This document shows, piece by piece, positions 1 through 8,929 of a stretch of DNA of 64,000 nucleotides. Positions within the stretch are counted from its first letter, which is position 1. Each line of letters begins with the position of its first letter. The stretch is from the NCBI GenBank assembly GCA_963580285.1, contig OY757015.1, positions 150,038,082 through 150,102,081 of the forward strand, written 5' to 3'. A program made the translations under genes and the position numbers. This DNA comes from Lucinisca nassula (taxonomy: Eukaryota; Mollusca; Bivalvia; Lucinida; Lucinidae). Below the pieces are notes generated by a model that saw only the letters and a list, made by a program, of their open reading frames with translations, was not told the DNA's origin and made no database searches.

Positions 1-245
1 TTCCTTTGCAACCTGCTGATCAGACGCCAGATTCCGCGGCTTCTGATCTGGGTATTAGCCAGCGCACGATTCCTGTCAAGAGTCAAGACTCTATAGATAG
101 CTCTTGTTGCATCGATAAAAATAGTGCAATGTTTCAAGTTTTATTAATAAAACATAATATCAGGGATGGTCACGTGGACAACTGCATGAATTCCTTTTGG
201 CCAGTTAGTAAATTTGGGGCAATCGTAAAACGATCAACCCATTAA
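1..245 (+). mobile_element. H-type palindromic MITE, cut by window start
   Basis: Starts inside the shared core (GATCAGACGCC ... TCTGATCTGGG) and continues through ACTCTATAGATAGCTCT and GTCACGTGG. It matches the reverse strand of 3655-3960. It ends in a GATTG-type hairpin near 215-240, equivalent to the perfect one at 3655-3685. Non-coding. Confidence 0.6.
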
Positions 246-357
246 TAATTAATTGAACCAAAAAGTGGTGGGATATCATTACATACATGTATATACATGC
301 ATCTCTAGCTAAGTGGTGGGGTGGGGTAGGGGCAATGAGGATAATCATACCTGTTAG

Positions 358-592
358 AATTTTTAGGGACTTTTCTCAACATTGAGATGAAATGACATCT
401 CAAGCCCTGCCACCCAATGAAACCAATAGGGTTTATATGCAGGGACGGTCCGACTCGAACCAGTTTGCCTGAGCAGGCTTAGACCTTCTAAGCTGTTTTA
501 CAGTACTCATGATGCAGGATCAGTTTCATCTCATGGAATCTCATGATGGAGCCCAATCTATTTATTCAAGCCCCAGGGCGTGGGGCCTAAGG
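358..592 (-). mobile_element. B retroposon, 3' tail missing
   Basis: Matches the B family from GAGATGAAATGACATCTCAA through GGTCCGACTCG to the CCCCAGGGCGTGGGG end. The CAAA tail is absent, so this is an old or truncated copy. Confidence 0.7.
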
Positions 593-732
593 ATAACTCT
601 CACTTAATTATCGTGGTTACTCCCGTTTGTCAGTGCATATAGCTACAGGTACATGTATGTGTGTCATGAAGAGTATTGGACCATAATTATTTTTGCATAC
701 TTCCAGATAAGGCGGTATTACGCGGGTAACTA

Positions 733-1041
733 GCCGGCCTCGGTAGCTCAGTCGGATGCGCATCTGACTGGTGATCAGGAGGATGCGGGTTAGATACCTG
801 CCGAGGTCGGCGGCATTCTTTCGTCGAGATTGATCATGACATCTTTTCTACGGTCATTCTCTCCCTTAAGCGGATTCAAGAAGGGCAGTTGTCAGTTTCG
901 GGCGAAAGAATGTGCACTGTACTGGTTAACCCCTTACGTATAAGCCTGCCCAGGAAGAGTGTGGATAAGCAAACTGACCGGCTCAAAAATGACCTAAAAT
1001 AGTGTTGACTGGGCCGTTAAACTGCAATTCAAACAAACAAA
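733..1041 (+). mobile_element. SINE-L, full copy with target duplication
   Basis: The tRNA-like head starts GGCCTCGGTAGCTCAGTC, with a good A-box region and a degenerate B box (GGGTTAGATACC). An unrelated body follows, then the tail GTTAAACTGCAATTCAAACA. Perfect 13 bp duplications ACGCGGGTAACTA flank it at 720-732 and 1042-1054. The end resembles the B-family end, suggesting a shared LINE partner. Confidence 0.85.
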
Positions 1042-1099
1042 ACGCGGGTAACTAAGGGATAGCTTTCCTTATTTCTTATTACAAATGTATGCTGTTTGT

Positions 1100-1150
1100 G
1101 CGTGTTAGAATCACCTCGATAAGGCGATTCTAATAGGTACCCACATCATA
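1100..1150. mobile_element. I-type MITE centre, fragment
   Basis: Short foldback GTTAGAATCACCTCGATAAG / GCGATTCTAATAGGTACCC, the centre of the I family without its arms. Confidence 0.5.
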
Positions 1151-1160
1151 TTTTTCAACT

Positions 1161-1325
1161 GAGTGAGTATAAGTTTGAGTTTTACGTCTTGCCAACAGCT
1201 AAGGTTATACGGAGACGAGACCTCAGTTTAAAGACTCATCTGAAAGTCTGGAGAAGCCCGGGATCGATCCTGCAATCCCTGCTCTATAAGGCGAGTAGCA
1301 TAACCACTACACCATGGAGGCTTCT
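1161..1325 (-). mobile_element. SINE-T
   Basis: Reverse-strand copy. The tail GAGTGAGT lies on the left and the tRNA-like head GGAGGCTTCT on the right. B-box region is of the GGATCGATCC type. Imperfect flanking duplications (TTTTTCAACT / ATATTTCAGTT) suggest an older insertion. Confidence 0.85.
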
Positions 1326-2694
1326 ATATTTCAGTTGAGAAATGAGAAAAGTTATTCCAAAATTATCCTTGTCAAGCTTCCTTCTCTGGGCCTATATGCT
1401 TTCTGTTATTCACTCTGATAGAGGAGTGGTTTAACGGAGTACCTGTAATGATAAAACTTCAAGATATAGAAACAAGTTGGCTTCCTTCAAAAAAGGAATC
1501 CAATACGTGGGCTTGCAATTTTTCTAAACTTTGGGTTTTGGATTATTTTTAAAACACATAAGATCATCAGTTCACCAGCAGTTTATTTGTAGAACAAATA
1601 AATAAATACAAAAATATTGAAACTATTTGTTGTCTAAAGTATTTTAATTGTCTGCAATTAAAAGAAAAACAAAGCATTTTAGAATAGCTTATTGGTACTC
1701 TTATTTAGCAATAATAATCACATTGTTACAAAATCAATAATAAAGCATGTTTCGGTGAGAGATGTGCAGTCATATACAATTTAAAAATGTTTTAGAAGTT
1801 GCTTCTAGATAATTCTTTAAACTGAATGACTTATTACATGCGAAGGTATTTTGATTTGATATTATTGTTATAGACTAGATTTTGTCTTTACACAAAAGTA
1901 TCTTTAGGCTAGATTTAACGTAACGTAAGTACTTATCAAAACTGGATCTGCCACGAAAAATGATTCACTTAAGTGGTTATAATAATGGCGGATAGGATTC
2001 TCGCGAAGATTAATATAAAAAATAGCCACCATTTTTTCTGTAATTTATGAAAAAAAAAAACACAAACAAATGACAGGAATATCTGCACATTATAAAATGC
2101 TAAAACTTGCTTAAATCAATGAAATCATTTCAATCGTTTAAACATTCATGTATTCGAAAGTGTTTCAAATTAAACTTAACTGCTCTGTATCGTTCAGTCC
2201 ATTATATGACTTATTTTGTGCATCGTTTGAGAGCTGTTTCAAAGTCTGACTTAGGCTAAACTAATGTAAATGTTTATTTTACGTCAGTTTTCCTATGTGG
2301 TGTAATAGTCTCAATGTATTAGTAGTATTAGTGCCTACGAATTCCCAAACCTTTTCTGCCCATTGCTAAATGAATACTACATGTATCCAGCTTCAATCTC
2401 CATTTGTCTATTACATTATATTTATATACAGACGTCTCAAATCCGAAGATTTGGTATCATATTTACCAAAAGCGTAGAACGGCGTCTCGGGTTAGAAGTC
2501 TTAGTTACATGTTTTACCTAAAGTTTTACATACAGTTACATGTTTTATTTACCCAAAGAAGTAGAAAGCTACACAGACTTCTATTTTAAAAACGGACGCT
2601 TGTAGTTGATGGCTGATTACGTGATTTGTCCGAGCGCTACTGTAGGTCAATGAATATACGTCACCGAATTGTAAAGCTGCCTGATGGTTTCTCT
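1326..2694. other. AT-rich stretch, nothing recognised
   Basis: No repeat family, splice-bounded ORF or RNA gene was recognised. Only short chance ORFs are present. Confidence 0.5.
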
Positions 2695-2707
2695 TCGTTT
2701 GTTTATA

Positions 2708-2875
2708 TAGAAGCCTCCGTGGTCGAGTGGTTACGCTTTTCGCCTTGTAAACCAGGGGTCGCAGGTTCGATCCCGGGCTTCTCCAGACTTTCGGATGAGT
2801 CTATAAACCGAGGTCCCGTCTCCGTATGACCTTAGCTGTTGGTGGGACGTAAAACTGAAACACTCACTCACTCAC
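2708..2875 (+). mobile_element. SINE-T, GTCGAG subfamily, perfect target duplication
   Basis: Head AGAAGCCTCCGTGGTCGAGT carries a consensus-like A box and B box GGTTCGATCCC. The anticodon-arm region CGCCTTGTAAACCAG resembles tRNA-Thr(TGT). The tail is a CACTCACT array. Perfect 13 bp duplications TCGTTTGTTTATA flank it (2695-2707, 2876-2888). With 52471-52638 it looks like the youngest subfamily. Confidence 0.92.
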
Positions 2876-3224
2876 TCGTTTGTTTATAGAAAATTACTCT
2901 GCAACACCGACAGGGATAAGAATCCAAATACCTACATGAATCTACTTTCACCTACTATGTAAATCATCGTAATAAATGCAGCTTATAATAAAGGAATGAA
3001 GTTTAACCGCATTCTGCTTTTTCTGATCGGTTTTATGCAGACCTTGTATTTTTCTGAAAAACAAAAAGTTTATTCCTTGACATTCCCATCACGTTACAAA
3101 GTTAAAGTAATAAACACCCCTGCAAACATTACTTTATTGAGAGAAAATGTGGAGTGGGCAAGGGGTATTATTCCTCAAAACATTACGATAATACACCTGT
3201 GCGACACAGTGCATTCTTTCTTAT

Positions 3225-3385
3225 TTATATTGCAAACATTGGTTGTGGGCACTCGTTAGGTCCACCTCTGCTAGGCGATTCTTACACACAACCTATGTCT
3301 TGGAGCAGAAATAAGAAAATAATTTGTACCCCTATAACCCCAGTTTTCTCTATATAAAGTGGGTTTGATGGAGTGTTCATTTTAC
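3225..3385. mobile_element. I-type MITE, partial
   Basis: Contains GGTTGTGGGCACTCGTTAGG, an inverted match CACAACCTATG, GAGCAGAAATAAGAAAATAA and the CCCC...GTTTTC arm typical of I. The left arm is missing. Confidence 0.55.
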
Positions 3386-3654
3386 GGACTTTTCATTTTT
3401 GTTATAGTGCGTACATTACACTAACACCCTTGCAGTGAGCACTGCTGTTAAGTAGAAGAGAAGGCAATGATTTATATAATAAAAAGTGCAATTAGTATTG
3501 TAACTCCACTAAAAAGAAAGTTTAGAATGGCTTCACTGAGGCGGTTCTAGCGGACCTCCAATGATCGAGAATAAGGCAAAGAAGACGAATTCTAAAACAT
3601 GCCACTACATGTAGTTTTAAACCTGTATCAGAAATGTAAAGATTCAACACCTGT

Positions 3655-4190
3655 TTTGGGTCGATTGTTTTACAATCGACCCAAAGTTACTAAGAGGCAA
3701 ATAAAAAAATAATGCTGTTGCCCACGTGACAATCACTGATTTGGGGAAACCAATATTATCATTATAAATAGAAAACGTCGCGCTATTTTTGTCGATGTTA
3801 CATGTAAGTCAGAGCTATCTATAGAGTCTGTTAAGGAATCGTGTGCTGGGTTCCTCAAACACTGAATACCCAGATCAGAATGTGGCGCGGAATGTGGCGT
3901 CTGCTCAGCCGGCTGCTCAGGACTACACTGTTTGCTTAAATACTGGCATTTAATGATCAAACGAAATAGGTCAGGCCAATGCCAGGCTGCCTCCGTCATG
4001 AAAGGAAAACAAAAACAGTATCTTAATATAGCCCGCGCTCTCACGCGACGACTTTCGGAAAATACTATTAATAAAATTGTTAGAAAGAAATGGACGTTTG
4101 CACATATGTATGCTAAGCCGACCAAAAAAAAAAAAGACAATATAACGTTACTTTTCACACTTCTGCTTATAACATATCTAAGAACCTAGG
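3655..4190 (-). mobile_element. H-type MITE with terminal hairpin
   Basis: Reverse-strand match to 1-245. It ends at the left in a perfect 14 bp stem (3655-3668 with 3672-3685). The core TACCCAGATCAGA lies near 3868. The right part (AAATACTGGCATTTAATGAT) also matches 7268-7300. ORFs here are chance. Confidence 0.55.
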
Positions 4191-4880
4191 AATATTTTAG
4201 AGCAAAACTTTTAAAGGTGGTATCGTTGTTAGACATACAGCATAGACCCAAATCGGAAAGACAGTACATCGCGTCTGATCAGGACCAGCACTGTTCGCCA
4301 TACATACAGCAACATTTTCATTTTAGAACATGATTCAGGTCCGTACGCAGACTCTATAAAATGTAGGGAGGGTGCGAATTCCGGGTAATTTGCAGAATGT
4401 GAAATACTGCATGAATTTGAGATAATTTTCCAAATTAGGAGGGGTGGGTGGGGGTTGTCACTCCTGCGTGCGGCCTGCATTAACAGGTAGAATGAACAAA
4501 TTACTTTGTTTAAAAACATTGCACCGAATCACTGTTATTCAGTAGAGCCCTGGGATGCAGTGGTGGGACCTTGCGAGAAAATGCCAGAGAGGAGAAACTA
4601 TGGCAGTGTGGATCCTGATCAGCAGAAGCATTCGATGGATCTACACTGTTTGCAAAGGAGAAGTTGGATAAAATGTTATATTACATGCATAAAAGAGAAA
4701 TACTATGATTTCTACCAGACATAATCTTGGTATTTTCCTTTTTGCTGAGAAGAAATATTTCCTCTTAGCCGGAGAAATAAATCTGATTCTCTTTAGCTGG
4801 AACTACTTTATGTACAAGATACAAGATACCGCTTTTGCAGTAAAACCGTTATATTCAAATGCGGGAAAGTTTCAGTCTCG
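4191..4880. other. Unannotated stretch with two core-palindrome fragments
   Basis: Degenerate copies of the shared MITE core occur near 4240-4320 (CGTCTGATCAGGACCAGC) and 4560-4680 (GTGTGGATCCTGATCAGC). Nothing else was recognised. Confidence 0.4.
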
Positions 4881-5070
4881 TCGACGTCATTCATGACGTA
4901 ATTGCAATGGTGTCTGGGAAGACATCAACAGACGTTCAGAATGAGTGACGTTTGGGTCGGATGCAACTCTTAAACAAAAGAAAACATGGACATGCGTTTT
5001 ATCACTGAAACACGTTGTTTCTTCTGTTTATGTTCAAAACTGTAGAAAGCGCTTTCAAAATGGCGGCCAT
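4881..5070. promoter_or_regulatory. Possible promoter patch (CRE-like and YY1-like sites)
   Basis: GACGTCAT (4883-4890) and TGACGTAA (4894-4901) are CRE-like. AGTGACGTTT lies near 4944, and AAAATGGCGGCCAT (5057-5070) matches the YY1 promoter motif. The patch is richer in CpG than its surroundings. No recognised first exon follows, so function is speculative. Confidence 0.25.
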
Positions 5071-5511
5071 CCAGTTTTTCTTCCACCCAGCTTCTGTAAC
5101 ACTACGCTGATTGAACCGTTAACATGAGCTGTAAACAGTCAACTGAACGGAAATTCAGACCCCAAATTCAAGATCCATTCGGTCCTTAAAGTCTATGGAA
5201 GTGCATGTAATATAGAGTATAGAGATTATTCATTTCTTCTATTTGAAATGAGGTATTAATAAACATTGGGGGGGGGGGGATAAAAATCCGTAAACGGATT
5301 GTTCTACATGTACCTCCCTCGGTATTTCAAACAGGAGATATACGTGTACCTGTAATAACTTTTCAAGCACATATCAGTGTATATTGTCTTGCATATGAGG
5401 CTAAGCATTATCAAGGAAATATTATAAATCTGTTGAGATGATTGGATATATGTGTATACAGAAGGCGAATAAACACATTAACAAATGATACGTTAATAAT
5501 TTGGAAAATAT
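5071..5511. other. Unannotated stretch
   Basis: Only a G run (about 5268-5279) stands out. No gene or recognised repeat. Confidence 0.4.
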
Positions 5512-5835
5512 CACGAAAACACGCCTATATAATTTTAACCCCCTTGAACCCCACTTTTATATAGTAAAACTGGGGTTTCAGGGGGTTTTACCTTATTTTT
5601 CTTATTTCTGCTCTAAAATATAGATTGTAGGTACTCGTTAGAACCGCCTCGATGAGGCGGCTTTAACGAGTGCCCACAATCTATATTTGTGGCGGTTCTA
5701 ACGAGTGCCCACAATCTATATTTTGAGCAGAAATAAGAAAAATATCACAATTTTTCATCTTAAAGCCTTCATTTTTTCGGCGATAAAAGTGGCAATGTAT
5801 TTGTATAGGCGTGTTTGCGTAATGTCTTGAAGGAA
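5512..5835. mobile_element. I-type MITE with duplicated centre
   Basis: Ends ACACGCCTATATAA and GTATAGGCGTGT are inverted. Inside are opposed CCCCACTTTTATATAG / AAAACTGGGGTTT arms and the palindrome GTACTCGTTAGAACCGCCTC. The AACGAGTGCCCACAATCTAT segment is present twice (near 5668 and 5700), a local duplication. Confidence 0.75.
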
Positions 5836-6689
5836 AATGCGTCCAGTACAACACCAAGAACGTCATTTATTTTTCTTTTTTTTTTTCACTGAATACTTTT
5901 CTTATAAAGAAGCGATTTAACGAGTACCCACAATCTACGCTATAAAGCAGTGTTGCTGTTGGTTGTTTTTATCCGCGTGACTATTGCTGGCGATGAACAA
6001 AACCCAGGCAGCAGTGTTTAGTCTTCTCCCTGTGCCATCAGAGGGCTGAGTAAAACGTAAAATCTAGACTGGACTCTTGTACGGGGTATTGACTTATCAA
6101 TCGACACAAAGAAAATCTGCACTGGGCTCGTGTACGAGGCATTCTCTAATACAGAAACTTCACGCCTGCTGTTTATTGTTGCTGACAATTAACAAAATCG
6201 CGGGACTGGTTGTTTATTGTCTACGCCCATGGGCGTAGACATTATAGAGATTGAGTTTAACACGGAAGTACAGCCATTAGTTACCCACAGTGCAGGTTGA
6301 CCTTTCCATTCTTATGCAACACAACACGTATAAGCTTTCACAAGAAGAAAAGAGCAGCCTATAGCAAGTGTAAGCTTTCACACAAAAAGAGGCCGGCGCG
6401 CAGAGCTCTGGCACAGAATTGCTACATGTAATACATTTGTACAAGCCTATATCTGCTGTCATACTGTACAGGCTAATACAAAAAAAATATACATCTACAA
6501 ACTCTCGAAAACGACGGACCACTGCCTATCCTATAAGCTACTCAGCAGCCTTCGGCTCTGGTGAGCTCAAAAAAAAAATCATACCTCGCCGTTAGTAAAC
6601 TTTTAGGCTTAATCTTCAATTAGTCTTCTATAAAGTCTAACTTCTCCAACAGTTTTCAAGCATTCAATTTGAAAGATGTCACAAGCATA
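5836..6689. other. Unannotated stretch with a perfect 22 bp palindrome
   Basis: No gene was recognised. Positions 6219-6240 are a perfect palindrome (GTCTACGCCCA and its complement). A short I-like fragment lies at 5920-5945. Confidence 0.4.
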
Positions 6690-6945
6690 CATCACGAAAA
6701 CACGTCTATATAATTTTGACCCCCTTGAACCCCACTTTTATATGTAAAACTGGGGTTTCCGGGGGTATACCTTATTTTTCTTATTTCTGCTCTAAAATAT
6801 AGATTGTGGGTACTCGTTAACGAGTGCCCACAATCTATATTTGGAGCAGAAATAAGAAAAATATCACAATTTTCATCGTAAAATTTTCATTTTTTCGGTG
6901 ACAGAGGTGGCAATATATTTGTACAGGCGTGTTTGCGTAATGCAC
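6690..6945. mobile_element. I-type MITE, second copy
   Basis: Same ends and arms as 5512-5835, but the GAACCGCC centre is deleted, leaving GGTACTCGTTAACGAGTGCC. Confidence 0.75.
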
Positions 6946-7198
6946 GTGCCTTTTTAAAGATGAAAAAGTACTTTTTCACAATATTACAGCATTTTTAGAC
7001 ATTATATTTCAGTCGGCAGGATGGCAAATTAGAATATTGCCAAAGACAGTTAAAGTATAAAACACATTTCTGGGATTCACATTTAATATGTGCTAAGCGT
7101 AGACCTAGCTTTTTGTAAAAGCTATACTTGTAGCAACTAAGAGGTGCAGTGTAAAAAGTAAATTCTGGGCTGTGCTCGTGCATGGGGGCTTTGGTAAA

Positions 7199-7307
7199 TA
7201 GTGTATACCTGATCAGATGCCACATAACGCGGTGTCTGATCAGGTCTATTCCTACTCTGCTTGCTTTAAATACTGGAATTTAATGGTTCAACGAACAGAT
7301 CAATTCT
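7199..7307 (+). mobile_element. H-type MITE fragment, host of the 4.6 kb insertion
   Basis: The core palindrome CCTGATCAGATGCC ... GTGTCTGATCAGG is followed by AAATACTGGAATTTAATGGT, as in the H copy at 3940-3960. The sequence would resume at 11918 after the inserted element. Confidence 0.5.
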
Positions 7308-7320
7308 CAGGCTTTCAAGT

Positions 7321-7436
7321 AGTCCTACTTTTTCCTACTTTTTCCTACTTTTCCTACTTTTTGGGTCTCTTCCTACTTTGTTCCTACTTTTTCCAGAAAA
7401 ACTCCTACTTCTCCTACTTTTTTGATTTGTCCAAAA
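7321..7436 (+). repeat. CCTACTTTT array, left end of the 4.6 kb element
   Basis: About ten imperfect TTCCTACTTTT units. Matches the array at 11799-11890 in the same orientation. Confidence 0.8.
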
Positions 7437-8895
7437 ACTAAGATCCCAAATAAACAAATTAAGCATTTAAAAGTATAACGTGTATCTCAAACTAGTTGTG
7501 GAATGCATCTTGTTACATGACATCTTGTATGATCTTCAACATGGATTTAGGGAAAGGAGGTCCTGCGAAACACAGCTCATCCAACTTGTTGATGAGCTTG
7601 CACGAAATCTATCAGCAGGTCACCAGACTGACCTGATACTCCTGGATTTTAGTAAAGCATTCGATAAGGTTAGCCATATTAAATTACTCCACAAACTGCA
7701 CCAACATGGCATAACCTCAAACACCCTAAACTGGATCAAAGCTTTCCTTTTTGGCCGTACTCAACGTGTAGCCCTAGAGGGGGAAACCTCATCCCAAATT
7801 CCGGTCACATCTGGGGTTCCCCAAGGATCAGTACTGGGACCGATCCTGTTTCTTTTATACATCAATGACCTACCAGAGCAGATCCACTCACAGGTCAGAC
7901 TTTTTGCAGATGACACGGCAATATATTTGGCTGTCCGCAGTGATGCTGACTGTACCTTATTGCAAAGGGACCTCCAAAAGCTTGAAACTTGGGAAAAGAA
8001 CTGGGAAATGGAATTTAACCCGGGTAAATGCCAGGTCCTACACATTTCCCGTTCTAAAGAACCCATTAGACACAATTACATTCTCCACGGTGAAGTCCTC
8101 CAGGAGGCTGATCATGCCAAGTACCTGGGCCTTGAGTTTAGCCGTGATTTAACTTGGAACACCCACATTCATAACGTGACCACCAAAGCAAATCGGACCC
8201 TGGGCTTCATACGTAGAAATATACGCACCAAACATCAAGGCATACGTGAAACAGCTTATAATACCCTTGTTAGGCCCCAGCTTGAGTATGCCTCCCCTGT
8301 GTGGAGCCCATATACCCAGTCAAATATAAACAAGGTTGAGCAAGTCCAAAGAAGAGCAGCTAGATGGGTCAAACATGACTACTCTTCATATAGTAGTGTG
8401 ACCCAGATGCTTAATACCCTGGAATGGAGATCATTGGAACAGAGGCGGGCAGATGCTCGCCTCCTATTGTTCTACAAGATAGTATATAGTCTTGTCGAGA
8501 TTCCGCTCCCTACATACATCCGACATCCAATCAGAACTACTAAAAACATGCATACTATGCACTATATTCAAATCCCTACTACTGCCAGTTACTATAAATA
8601 CAGTTTCTTCCCCTTGGCTGTGGTACAATGGAATCACCTTCCTCCTCATGCTGTTGTGTGCTCCGATCTGGATTCTTTCAGATCGACCATATGCACCCTC
8701 CATCACCCAATGCCATGAACCGTGAAACATTGTTTTTATCTGCTTTTAATCTCTACTTTACTAACACTGTTTTTACTTTCAATTCTCCTAAAATCTAATA
8801 CTTTTTCTTCTATCACACTTTTCTTTTTCTGACGCGCGCAGCTGCACATAATCCTCGCGAGAGGGTGCTGCAGGATATATAGATAGATAGACATA
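7437..8895 (+). mobile_element. 5'-truncated non-LTR retrotransposon
   Basis: Begins within the reverse-transcriptase domain; endonuclease and ORF1 are absent. The RT ORF (7480-8718) is followed by an untranslated tail and a short TATAGATAGATAGA microsatellite near 8875, a 3' end style common in CR1/L2/Jockey-type LINEs. It lies inside the 4.6 kb TIR element and so probably inserted into it. Confidence 0.8.
7480..8718 (+). CDS. Reverse transcriptase of a CR1/Jockey-like LINE (5'-truncated)
   Basis: The 412-residue ORF copies LINE RNA into DNA at a nicked target in the autonomous parent. RT motifs occur in order: LQHGFRERRSCETQL (about 19-33), LLDFSKAFDKVSH (54-66, with a catalytic Asp), SGVPQGSVLGPILF (111-124), the active-site box FADDTAIY (142-149), and AKYLGLEF (213-220) in the thumb-side region. 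The C-terminal part (PQLEYASPVWSPY, then WNHLPP) is typical of CR1/Jockey/Rex-type elements. The listed Met is only the first in frame; the real polyprotein began far upstream with an endonuclease. No stops or frameshifts are seen, so decay is slight, but without endonuclease and promoter this copy should be immobile. The exact clade needs a tree. Confidence 0.85.
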   Translation: MYLKLVVECILLHDILYDLQHGFRERRSCETQLIQLVDELARNLSAGHQTDLILLDFSKAFDKVSHIKLLHKLHQHGITSNTLNWIKAFLFGRTQRVALEGETSSQIPVTSGVPQGSVLGPILFLLYINDLPEQIHSQVRLFADDTAIYLAVRSDADCTLLQRDLQKLETWEKNWEMEFNPGKCQVLHISRSKEPIRHNYILHGEVLQEADHAKYLGLEFSRDLTWNTHIHNVTTKANRTLGFIRRNIRTKHQGIRETAYNTLVRPQLEYASPVWSPYTQSNINKVEQVQRRAARWVKHDYSSYSSVTQMLNTLEWRSLEQRRADARLLLFYKIVYSLVEIPLPTYIRHPIRTTKNMHTMHYIQIPTTASYYKYSFFPLAVVQWNHLPPHAVVCSDLDSFRSTICTLHHPMP

Positions 8896-8929
8896 ATTAT
8901 GTACTGATGATCCTCGACATTCATCTGCT

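Noticed and set aside
2711..2783. tRNA gene (Thr-like) at the SINE-T heads
   Set aside because: Acceptor ends do not pair, there are ten copies with the same non-tRNA 3' body, and target duplications flank them: these are SINEs.
7480..8718. Autonomous LINE
   Set aside because: The RT is intact, but endonuclease, ORF1 and 5' UTR are absent, so it is a truncated copy.
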